Source: Hydrangea macrophylla
Lineage: Eukaryota; Streptophyta; Magnoliopsida; Cornales; Hydrangeaceae
Reading direction: 5' to 3'
NCBI GenBank assembly: GCA_033977485.1
Contig: CM066995.1
Location: 44,451,736 to 44,515,735 of the forward strand
DNA length: 64,000 nt
Shown here in pieces: positions 54,872 through 64,000 of the stretch. Each line of letters begins with the position of its first letter. The first letter of the stretch is position 1. A program made the position numbers and the translations under genes. The notes below the pieces were generated by a model. It did not search any database. It had not been told where the DNA came from and saw nothing but the letters and a program-made list of their open reading frames with translations.

Positions 54872-55666
54872 ATGGCTTTGTATGATCCCGCTCAACTCAC
54901 GGCTTGGCTGAACATCACGGATGGTGTGGAGCGGATCAACCTCTTTAGCTACGGCTTGACCGAGCTATTCTCTCTTTACCAGATGACCCCGAACACTGAG
55001 TTCTTGCGCGCTGCTATTGCTTACTGGGACCCGGTGAACCATGTCTTCAATTTCAATGGCTTAGAGATATGCCCCTTGTTTGAGGAGTTCTGTGCTATCC
55101 TTGGCTATGATTCTGACTCGGACCTGGTCCTCCCTTCTGCTGATACCCTCAGTCCTACGCGAGGCTTCGCTGAATATCTGAATTGTTCCATCACTATTTC
55201 CCGCCGACTGATTCAAGGTGAGGTCCTTGACATTGCTTCCATAATTGCTCGATATGCCAGTCCTGGGAATCCCAGCGTGTATGATGCTACTCGTGGGGCT
55301 GCTCTGATTCTGTGTATGACTTCACACTTCTTGTTCTCGAGTGCTTCTGGCGACTTAGTGCATGTATGTCTTGGACTGAAGGCAGGTAAGAACCCCATGG
55401 CCATGGTTTTGGCCGAGACCCTGAATGGTTTGGATCGCGCTTCAAGTCAGGGAATGCTTCTACTTTCTGGGGCGCCTCTGGTGTTACAGGCTTGGCTCTA
55501 CGAGCATCTTCAGTTATGGACCGGTAATGTGCCGCCAGTTTATTTTCGCAGAGCTATGCTTCATACTCATTTTACTTCTGCTGATTGGGTGGGTATGATG
55601 GGTGCCTTATCTGAGGCTGATATTTGCTGGATCGTGAGGCGTTGGGGCCTTTATGCTGTTATCTAG
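54872..55666 (+). CDS. DUF7745-like plant protein, probably transposon-associated
   Basis: Open frame of 264 codons from ATG 54872 (MALYDPAQLTAW) to TAG. The frame extends upstream to a splice acceptor at 54802, so the true N-terminus may be longer. Visible family-like segments: FLRAAIAYWDPVNHVFNFNG, LEICPLFEEFCAILGY, MVLAETLNGLDRA and LVLQAWLYEHLQ. They match the pattern of the uncharacterised plant domain DUF7745 (water-rich leader, then EEF, then W-L helix). Members usually continue 100-300 residues further, so the C-terminus seems truncated by the CACTA-related sequence that starts soon after. No biochemical function is known. It lies in the same direction as the PMD gene and 350 bp from it. 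It is unbroken, unlike its neighbour, but expression is not shown. Confidence 0.55.
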   Translation: MALYDPAQLTAWLNITDGVERINLFSYGLTELFSLYQMTPNTEFLRAAIAYWDPVNHVFNFNGLEICPLFEEFCAILGYDSDSDLVLPSADTLSPTRGFAEYLNCSITISRRLIQGEVLDIASIIARYASPGNPSVYDATRGAALILCMTSHFLFSSASGDLVHVCLGLKAGKNPMAMVLAETLNGLDRASSQGMLLLSGAPLVLQAWLYEHLQLWTGNVPPVYFRRAMLHTHFTSADWVGMMGALSEADICWIVRRWGLYAVI

Positions 55667-55689
55667 GGTTCTAGAGTTTGAATCAATCT

Positions 55690-56413
55690 GGAAGAAGAAC
55701 AAGAAGAAGAAGAGGAGGGGAGGAAGAATTGTTACCTGTGAGCGGCAGCACGGCGGATGACGGCAGTGGTGGCACAGCGGTGACAAGCAACGGCGAAGGC
55801 CATCAGCGGACGACCCTTTCTCTCTTTTTCTCCCTTTCGTTCTGTCTCTCTCTCTCTCCCCAAACCTTATCAGCATTAAACCCTAATTTTATTCACTTAG
55901 CTTGGGGTTCTATTTAGATCTTCAAATTGAAAGACATAGAAGAAGAAATATAAGGAAGAAAGTAAAAGAAAAAGGAAGAAGAAGAAGAAGAATGAGAAGA
56001 AGGAGGGTGTTTACCGCGAGGAGGTCGGCGGTTGCCTTGGGTCGGCGACGGTCGTGGATCGGCAGCGGCATGGCTGCGTCGGGTGGTGGTTGGACGGCGT
56101 GTATTTCCCCCTTTCCCCTCTCTCCCCTTTCTCTTGTCTCAAAATTTAGATCTACTTTTTATTTCAGAACCCGATGGTTTACTTGCTTAAAAAAAAATTT
56201 ATTATTATTATTTTTTTTTAGACAATTTTGTAACGGATATAAACGTTACAAATTTAAATACACCCGTTACATAAATTAACCAACCAAAATAATGGCAATT
56301 AGTAACGTTTTTACGAAATTTGTAACGGATATATCCGTTACAAATTAGTAACGGGTATTCCCGTTACAAATCATAAAACTTGTCCGTTACAAATTTGTCC
56401 ATATGGTGTAGTG
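55690..56413. mobile_element. CACTA transposon end (remnant)
   Basis: The right end GGTGTAGTG (56405-56413) is the reverse complement of the CACTACACC terminus of CACTA elements. 56220-56400 holds six or more TTTGTAACGG words and their reverse complements, the subterminal repeats expected there. 55690-56110 contains two similar modules that on the minus strand look like 5' ends of an exon (AAACCCTAATTTT leader, GTAAC donor-like sites). The left terminus was not found, so the element is truncated or starts further left. Confidence 0.65.
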
Positions 56414-56425
56414 AATCTTTTTTTT

Positions 56426-56436
56426 TGTGTGTGTGT

Positions 56437-56467
<31 letters not shown>

Positions 56468-56476
56468 GGGGGGGGG
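56426..56476 (+). repeat. (GT)n followed by a G homopolymer of about 26
   Basis: (GT) repeats from about 56426 pass directly into a G run ending at 56476. Length is likely variable or assembly-sensitive. Confidence 0.9.
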
Positions 56477-59400
56477 CGTTTCGTACTAAACCCTTTTGGT
56501 CATTTTTTAACATTTTTTCCTGGTTAACAAAAATAGACTATCCTAGCTAAGTGTTGACATGTTTGTGACATGATATTAATTGCTACTTCATTGGAATAGA
56601 TATGATAGTATAAACTATAACTATTATAGTGAAATAGGCCGCCTCGATGTGGCTGAGCATGAGACAACAAAATCAGTAATCACATGGCAGAAAAAAAAAA
56701 AAAAAACGAAGAAAAAAAGACACTAAAATGTGGCTAAGCTGTCTTGTTGGGAATTTAACTTTAAGCTTCAAGAAGTTTAGGATAATGAACCTCGGATAGT
56801 AGTATTTTTTTGTTATTAATCACCAAAAATGGATTAGAGATACTAATTAAGTTGGACAAGATCCTCAGATTTTGTTGTTTTATCTAATAAGATCAAAGAA
56901 AACAAGGGACCACTTAAAGAAAATAAGATACATTTGTAGATAATTAATTACTAGAATGTTTTGTTTGAATTTTCTATTCTTGCATTAGTAAGCAAAATAT
57001 TTTGTTATTATTTATAAGCTATTGTTAAGATATTACCACAATTCAGTGTAAACTGCTAGGTTCTTTATTTGTGTCATTCTTTGATTTCACAATTTTTCTG
57101 TAAAAAAATTTATCTTTTAAGTAATGATTCCTTATGATGATTCTAGCTCACTTCGCAAGTGGAGAGGTTGCATGTAACTACATAATTCGGCAAAAGATAT
57201 TATATTGGATGAATAAGAAAAGTGTCAAATATCGTTTTCAATTATGGTCAAAAGTCTTAGATCATTAAAACTTATTAAAATCTAATCCTTAAGTTACAAA
57301 ATTTTATACCACTTTGGAATAAAATTTTCTTAATTTGATTGCTTTTTTTGATTGATTGATTGAAGAAAAGGTTAAATTAGTATTATTTTATTTGTGTGTG
57401 TGATAGTGTGTCACTTACCCAATAAAGAAAGGAAGAAGAAATTGTCATAATGTCTAATACGGAATCATTAGCCTTGTGACCAAAAAAATTCTTAAAACCT
57501 CACGCCATCCTGAAAGATGATGTTAATCTAGTTGCTATTATTGTTTGGTCATTATTACTGTTACCATAATAATTTTTTATTTTTTTGGTGGGTCAAAATA
57601 ATTATTACTTGCTAATTTAAACATGAGTACTTACATGTTAATTAAAAAGAATGCAGTCAAAAATTAAAAGGAAGATTCATTATTCTGCGATTGAAACGAA
57701 AGTGAATCTGAACAAAAGGTAAAAAGACGAAGATAGAAATGTGAGATACAACGAAAATTATTTGCCATAAGTTCAAGGCGCGTCAGCTCTTAACTCATGT
57801 ATACAAAATACTTATCCACCTTAAAAGCACAAGCAGTAATACTGTATTTAAAAAATACATATGGGCCATGCGGACTGTAGTCCAATTGACAAAGTTTTTC
57901 TCTTTTCAGTAGGGAGGGAGAGGGTTCACGTACGGGATTCTAGTTGCTTGCCTCCCAGTTATTCTTCAGTCGGAATGACTGACCCTGGATGGGTTTTGCT
58001 GTGGGCCAGTGTGGGACTTTGGGGTTGGACTAAAGCTAGGGTGTGCGGGTGTGTGGGGTGTGTGTATCTAGTCCGGATCAAGGTAAGTATATATATATAT
58101 ATAAATATATATGATATTAGAGCATTAATAATTAAAATAATTTACAAATGAAAAGAATAATGCAATTGGAATTGGTCAGAATACATGCCGAAGAATTCAT
58201 TCCAAACACAACCTTGCGTTTTTCTTCTTTTGTTTATCTAGTGAAATTAAGAGATTGCTATTTAGAGCAATCTCATTTAATCGTAAGAACGAATCTCATT
58301 TAAAAAGAAATACTACATGGATTTAATGAAAAGAAGAAAGAAGAAGAAAAAGAAGAAGAGATCACGAAAACACTCTTCTTTCTTTTATTAGTGAAGGAAA
58401 AAAAAAGGAAGAAAAAGAAAATAGATAAAAAAAAAAAAATTTACAATAAATTTTGTGAGTTTTCTCTCTATCATTGATATTGTATTTTAAAAATTATAAT
58501 TTTTAATGTTATTTAAGCACAGAGAAATATTCCTGGGAAGACATTAAGGAAATTCCCTCCAATTTTTCTTCATTTTACGGAACCTCACTAAATTTATGCA
58601 TCAAAAGAGCCTAAAAGAATAGCTACTATATACAACAAATTCTCTATTTAGTGTGAACTTCCAAGAGAAGAGTCATTTTTGTGACTAAAAATAAAATTTG
58701 CAACGAACATAGGCTATGCAACTAGTTGTTGAAAAGATTATGAATTTTTTCCGCCCAAAGTGTTTGGTCACTAAAGGTTGTCATAAAAACTACAGCCAAA
58801 TGTAGCCCTCCAGCGAAAGAAATATTACATAATAGTACATTTTAGTGATTTTGGTGCTAAAATAGTGTACTTAGGTGTTAAAATATTGTACAATTAACAA
58901 AATAGTAGTTTTGTAAAAAATAAAGTGGTTCAAACTTCAAAGTTGCAATATTTGGACTTCAAAAATGTTGTAATTACTTGGGATATATGACACATCGAAG
59001 TTAGATCAGGGCGAAAAGTTCTTGACTTGCAAACAGTGTCAAGGTAGGAAAAAAAAAAAACCATCATTGAAGTAATTCTAAATAAATTAAGGAGAAAGAA
59101 TTAATTCATGTTAATACAAATTACAAATATAGAACCTAAAAATCCTTTACTTTCAAATACAAAGTGTTGTGGGAAACTTCTGCCCAATTAATTCCATCAT
59201 TCCCTCGCACCCAAGAGCTAACTTGCTTTAATATTCTCTTTTTTGTATTTAATTCTATATTTGCACAATATATATATTTGCAGCAAAATGTCTCATTAAA
59301 AAATTAAATAAAACAAAACATAATGGCTAACAATGGAACATGTGGCCAGCTAACCAAAAGTTGTCTCTTTCTCATCATTTGGCTGAGTAGGTGAATGGCT

Positions 59401-60810
59401 TCCAGATTTTAAAATGGTTCGAAAGGTTTAGGTCCATACAATAGCCTTTTATGTTTTGTTTGGTAGGGTGGAAAAGTAGAAGGAAGGGAGAGAGAAGAGG
59501 ATCTCCTAAAGAAATGAGGGGTCATTCTTTCGTTTTCTTCGGGAATGTATTTTTACTTATCTAAAAATTGCTCTTCTAATGCTCACCAAACTCGCTCATT
59601 GACCAATACAGTGGAATTCAGGATTAAATGCATTTTCATTTTCGTTTTCTTTGTTAGGATACCATTGTTGCATATTTGAAATAGAACAATAATGCAAATT
59701 ATATATATGTATATATATATGTACATACATACACATATTTTGGATTTGTTCATGCAAAAGGATCATTTTGGTCACCTAGTTAAACTAAAGGATTTAGTAG
59801 GTAAACCCAACAAAATGCTCTCTATATATATTAACATGCATACCCGTGAACTCCCGTTCTTTAATGTTATATAATGGGAGTAATGAGAGAAATTGGATGA
59901 GTGGATTTTAGCAACTCCTCTAAGCTAATTTCATTAAGATACTTTGCAAAATTGTTTTAGTATCCTCATTTAATTTTGATAAGGTGAGTTGTAATTTTAT
60001 TTTATTTTTTGATCGATGTGGCCTTATTTGGTGAGAGAAAAGAAAAGAAAGCATACAGAAAACCTTTAAATTCCTTTATTTGGATAATAAGAAAAAAAAA
60101 TTGAGGAAAATAAGAAAGAAAACAAACTAAGTTGAGAAAAAAAAATTAAACATATTGACATAAGTTATCTTATTTTACAAATAATTTAAGATTTTTTTAA
60201 TTTTTAATGTTATTTTAAAACATAAAGGAAAATACATGGAAAAATACGAGGGAACTAGTTTTTCGTTTTTTTTTTTTTTTTTTCTAATTTTTAATTTTAT
60301 AATTTTTTTTCTTTCTAAATCTGCAAATCAAACCAAGCCTTTTTTTGACCAAAAAAAAAAAAAAACCAAGCCTTTAAAAAAAAAAACAAAAAAAAAGTAG
60401 TAATGACTTCTTCACTTACTCCTTTAAGCTTTTCCAATATAGCTCTTTCAACATTGGCCTTATATATCCCCCAACGTGCTCAAGAACCAAGTGCGAGCCG
60501 TCCATAAAACTAACGAATAAGATATAGAATAGTTCCCTAGGGTAATTTGGAGCATTAAGATTCACCAACAATTAGAAACAATAAATGTGACGGCCTTTTT
60601 TTGGCAAAGCCATAGAATATAGTTCAAACAGAGAATAACTACGTAATTGAGGTTAAAATTTCTTTTGTCTTCTAATTGTGGTATAAAACAAGATTAATTT
60701 AAAAAACCTTTTCTTTGCTAATTGTCATTAATGAAAGTAGAAAAGAGAAAAGGCCAAGTAAAAAAAATCGAGGATAAATTATTTCATGTGATTGTTATAC
60801 TATGTGCTTT
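56477..60810. other. AT-rich intergenic region
   Basis: 4.3 kb lies between two CACTA termini with no supported gene. It has long A/T runs, (GA)n-like patches at 58330-58440 and 60045-60130, and a possible SINE at 57862-58080. Short open frames have no domain. Confidence 0.6.
57862..58080 (+). mobile_element. possible tRNA-derived SINE, degenerate
   Basis: A GC-richer island of about 220 bp in AT-rich DNA: TGTAGTCCAATTGACAAAG (weak box A), then GGGTTCACGTACGGGATTC (weak box B) about 45 bp later. No TSD was identified. Confidence 0.3.
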
Positions 60811-61190
60811 CACTACACCAAAAACGCTAAACTGACACTGTTTAAAACAGTGCCTGACCAAATCTGGCACTGTTTTTTTCAATGCCAAAAACAGGGGATC
60901 CAATTTTTTTGGCTCTGTTCCAAACAGTGCCAGATTTTGGTCAAAGGGTACCAGATTTAGAAATTTGGCACCCTTTTTTGGCACTGATTAAACCAGTGCC
61001 AGAATTTCAAGATAGCTTAGCGACACGTGGCAACTTTTGGTCTCACCACGCGCACATTTCGGGTACATTAATCTGGCACGTTTTTGGCACTGCTTAAAAC
61101 AGTGTCAGTTTTTATTTAAGTATAAAATATAATTTCGTCTGGCACGCTTTTTGGCACTGTTTTAAGCAGTGCCAGATTTATTTTCAAGGA
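60811..61190 (+). repeat. CACTA subterminal repeats, TCTGGCACTG in both orientations
   Basis: Ten or more copies of TCTGGCACTG/CAGTGCCAGA and shorter TGGCAC words occur, often paired as hairpins (TTGGCACTGTTTTAAGCAGTGCCA). In En/Spm such repeats are bound by the element's own DNA-binding protein. Confidence 0.85.
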
Positions 61191-61457
61191 GAACCAAAAT
61201 TTGACAGCATCATAGCAACAATATATATAATACCAATAGCACATGTTTCAAAAATATAATCACAACTACAAAGTAGCAATCAACATATAATAAATCCCCA
61301 ATAAAAAATAAAAAACATAACAATCCCACATATAGTGTATACAAAACATAATAAAGTTCCTAACACAAAATACAACTATAAGAATCCAAAATAAAGTTAT
61401 TAACACAAATACAACCATAACAATCCAAAATAAAGTTCCTAACATAAAATAACTGCT
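61191..61457 (-). other. 3' untranslated region of the CACTA Transposase_24 gene
   Basis: AT-rich with three approximate direct repeats of CCTAACA(C/T)AAAATACAACTATAA-like sequence (61360-61450). Probably the 3'UTR and polyadenylation region. Confidence 0.5.
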
Positions 61458-63050
61458 TCATTCTTGATCAATGTCGTCGTGGGGAGGGAGTAGGTCATCG
61501 TGCCAAAACAAAAATCCACCTACACCCACATCTCCCAATGTGCTACAAGAGGATTGTTTACCTCCCCAAAGCAGACAATCATGCATTATGATCTTATCAA
61601 GAATAACACGCACTTCTCTCGGTTTCAAGCGATGGCCGTGAACTAAAGGGACAGCGTTGAGCTGCGTTTTCCTACCATAACCACAAAGCTCACCCAAATA
61701 AGATAGTATTTTGCATGGAACTAACTCATCAGCACTAGAAAATTGAGGTGTAGAGGTAGGTGTGGCACTTGTGGGAGTTGCAACACTTGTTGTATGAGTT
61801 GTGTGAATGTTGTGGCTACCAAACATGAATTTTCCGCTCTTGAAATCTTTCACAAAATCTATGATCGTGGACTTCAATGCCTCCATCTCTTCTTTGAGGC
61901 TATCTACCTTCCCCCTCCAGTCATCGTGATCCGTGTTGACTTCTTGAAGCATTTCTCGCGCAAATGTGGAAGCCATCATAGCTTTCTTTGAAATTGTAGA
62001 CCCAACACAACGAACTCCCCCTCTTGTCTCTTTCCCAAATGTGTCAAAGATGGGACCACTATCCAATGACTCTTCCTCACCGCTCTCTTGAAACAACTTT
62101 AGAAGCATTTCAATCTTATCCTGCATATAGAGACATTTATTGAACATTCTATCATGTTTGGGGCAAAAGAAAAAAAAATTTACATTTGGAATTGAACTTA
62201 CTGCAAATTCTTTGTCATGAGGTGCATAACATCCATCTTTCAGTTTATGGGTATACAACCACAATTCAGCACGATTAGGGTAGCGGCCATGCTCCGCTTT
62301 CCACTTTTCTGCACGCCGGGCATAACCATCACGACCCGTATTATGAGTGGTCTTTGTCGGGCAACTTACTTTTATAGCTTTATTCCGCTTTCTTATATCC
62401 TTTTGGGATTCTGTAGCCTCGTGATCACAAAATTGCTCCCAGTCCTCACTTCTAGTATTTACTGGGACTAGCTCCTTCCACTTGGTAACATCATCACCTA
62501 CCAACTTTGCTCGTAGCTTTACTTTGAACTTCTTCCATGCATTGTTGGCTTTTTTCATAAACATGACACGTTGACTATCTTTCACATCAGGAAATTCACC
62601 CTACAAATGTTTATAATAGTAAGATTTTGACTTGGTGAAAATACTAATATAGATAAAATAATTGAATACAAATTGAAGATAATAAAAAAAAATATGTAAC
62701 AATACCTTGTACGTTGTCCATAATTGAGTTTTAGATAGTGCTGGAACATCTCTCCATGATTTGTAGCAAATTGGGATATGTGTTCTTGTTAGGTATCCCA
62801 ACCTAGATGCGGATTTAGCCGAATCTTCTCCTCCTACCGGAAGTCCATGCTCATTAAATTTTAATCTCTTCGCAGAAGACCCACCTACCACTGAACAACC
62901 TGTAGCAACCCTCGATAGCGAGGTTGATACAGGCTCACGTGCCACATCCTCTGATGTCGGATTTGAAGTATCAGCTACTTGAGACATCACTCCTGTATGT
63001 GTCTTTAGAATAGCCCAATCAACAAAATACATTATAACATATGATTTCAT
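61458..63050 (-). CDS. CACTA accessory transposase, Transposase_24 (Ptta/En/Spm) type
   Basis: Exons on the minus strand: up to 62706, then 62600-62202, then 62120-61458. The start is likely the ATG at 62987 (MSQVADTSNP), or the upstream in-frame ATG at 63050. Junctions: TACAAG/GTATTG at 62706, TTTGTAG/GGTGAA at 62600, TTTGCA/GTAAGT at 62202 and ATGCAG/GATAAG at 62120. The second intron is 81 bp and free of stops, so its retention would keep the frame. Exon 1 ends with SWRDVPALSKTQLWTTYK. Exon 2 has NNAWKKFKVKLRAKLV, DWEQFCDHEATESQ and GRDGYARRAEKW, typical of this family. A coiled-coil-like part (DSLKEEMEALKSTIIDF) is near the C-terminus. By analogy with TNPA it may bind the subterminal repeats. 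Confidence 0.82.
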
Positions 63051-63277
63051 GAAAGATCAAGATTAAACTCATAAAGAAATACATTGTACCTTTAATATGC
63101 AAGATCAAGATCAAGAACAATAATATGCAATTAAGAAATACAAACTTTGGTCTTAGCAAAAAAAGAAAAACAAAAGAAATACAATCTCAAGTAAAGAAAT
63201 ACAAACCAAAACAAGCTAAACATACCTTAGGAGTTTACAAAATACAAAAACAACTTCCAATTGGGCCTTCCTATTTT

Positions 63278-64000
63278 CTAAATAAATTCACTATCCAAAA
63301 GTTCAAACAACTTCTCATTTTCTTCAAGAACGGAATCATACATCGTACGATCAATCTCAAGTGCATCAATTGCTTTGGTCAATCTCTTAGGAGTATGTAA
63401 AACGACTGACCACCCATTAAACTTGACATCCTCGCAATAAAACACTTGACTTGCTTGAGATGCAAGAATGAACGGTTCATCATGGATTGCAACTTTACTC
63501 ATGAGCTTGCTCAAGTTTACCATCACTAATTTCGAGGTAGGGTCAATTTTGCAACCATTCTTTGCGTCCACATCCACCCAATCACAATACAATACCGCAT
63601 GCCTAAAATTGGTGTAAGTTAAATCGAGAATTTGTCTAATAACTCCGTAAAATGTCGTCAGGACCCCTTTGTTATTAATGGCTTTCATGGATACACCACT
63701 ACTCTGAACATTGCGATTCTCTTCATGTGCGAAAGTAGAAAACGTATAACCATTACATTGGAACTTCTTATAGCTTATGACCCTATGGAGCGGGCCATCC
63801 GCATATGGCAAAATGCCCATGTCGTTGGCTCTTAAGGCCTACAAGAAAGTAAACAAATTTTTAAATATTGTATAAAATAAAATTACGATTAAGAAACAAG
63901 TATAAGTAAAGACTTGCCTCAACTCTTAACCAAGGGATGAACTCATCAACTCTATGCATTGATGTAGTCCCTTGTTGAAAATCCGTAGTTGCCTCAAATT
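63278..64000 (-). CDS. CACTA transposase TNP2-like, C-terminal part
   Basis: The visible exons on the minus strand are 64000-63918 and 63838-63278 (stop TAG at 63278), joined by a 79-bp intron. The donor reads GAG/GCAAGT, a GC-AG intron, and the frame continues WLRVE/ALRAND. The main exon contains YGVIRQILDLTY, HAVLYCDWVD and PFILASQASQVFYCED, the pattern of the C-terminal DUF4216 region of TNP2-type transposases. The catalytic core lies outside the window. It ends in a short acidic tail (ENEKLFELLDSEFI). No stop or frameshift is seen in the visible part. Confidence 0.82.

Larger units (their letters stand above)
60811..64000 (-). mobile_element. CACTA (En/Spm) transposon, terminal part with transposase genes
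   Basis: The terminus CACTACACCA sits at 60811, followed by about 380 bp of subterminal repeats. Two transposase genes transcribed towards that end follow (61458-63050 and 63278 to beyond the window). The other terminus is outside the window. Gene order, a TNP2-like gene upstream and a Transposase_24-type gene downstream, is the usual one in plant CACTA elements. Both frames look unbroken in the visible part, so an active or recently active copy is possible. Confidence 0.88.

Overview
This window reads as nuclear DNA of a flowering plant with a large, repeat-rich genome. The evidence is one intact plant receptor-kinase gene, plant-type LTR retrotransposons (Ty1/copia and Ty3/gypsy of the Tat type), CACTA and Mutator-like DNA transposons, a tRNA-derived SINE, MITEs, and AT-rich spacers. 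No bacterial operon, CRISPR array, rRNA or functional tRNA gene was seen. The species cannot be fixed from the sequence alone.

Layout. 1-3182: 3' part of a decayed copia element that runs off the left edge. 3187-3421: array of 17-bp repeats in both orientations. 3544-5911: complete 2.37-kb solo LTR with a 5-bp target-site duplication (TSD). 5985-6467: GGT-rich tract and a MITE. 7975-10434: the only clearly functional host gene, an SD2-5-type G-type lectin receptor kinase on the minus strand, with a probable 5'UTR intron and promoter up to about 11.3 kb. 12437-12555: SINE with a 16-bp TSD. 13947-19389: gypsy-type LTR with TSD GGAAT that was partly tandem-duplicated and then hit by a gene-capturing Mutator-like element (14173-15475, 9-bp TSD). 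19669-21023: non-coding copia-like element on the minus strand. 21.8-22.9 kb: MITEs. About 24.0-27.0 kb: wrecked gag-only gypsy element. 27132-27641: fragment of a reversed gypsy LTR. 27642-41482: large Tat-lineage gypsy element (gag, protease, RT, two RNase H domains, integrase), heavily mutated, with half of its 3' LTR missing. 42276-54525: plant-mobile-domain (PMD) gene broken by a young, almost intact copia element (42935-51557, 1461-bp LTRs, TSD CTGGT) and by a second, unclassified 1.4-kb insertion. 54872-55666: ORF with a DUF7745-like fold, just downstream in the same orientation. 55.7-56.4 kb: end of one CACTA element. 60811-64000: terminal part of another, more complete CACTA element with its two transposase genes on the minus strand.

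The window is therefore mostly nested mobile DNA around one conserved gene. The least explained signal is that several unrelated LTR families here carry their own arrays of short, CpG-containing palindromes. These lie either just upstream of the LTR TATA box, in the transcribed leader, or both. A GC-rich 20-mer is also shared by two elements that otherwise look unrelated. Whether these arrays are enhancers, RNA-dimerisation or packaging signals, or silencing targets cannot be decided from this sequence.
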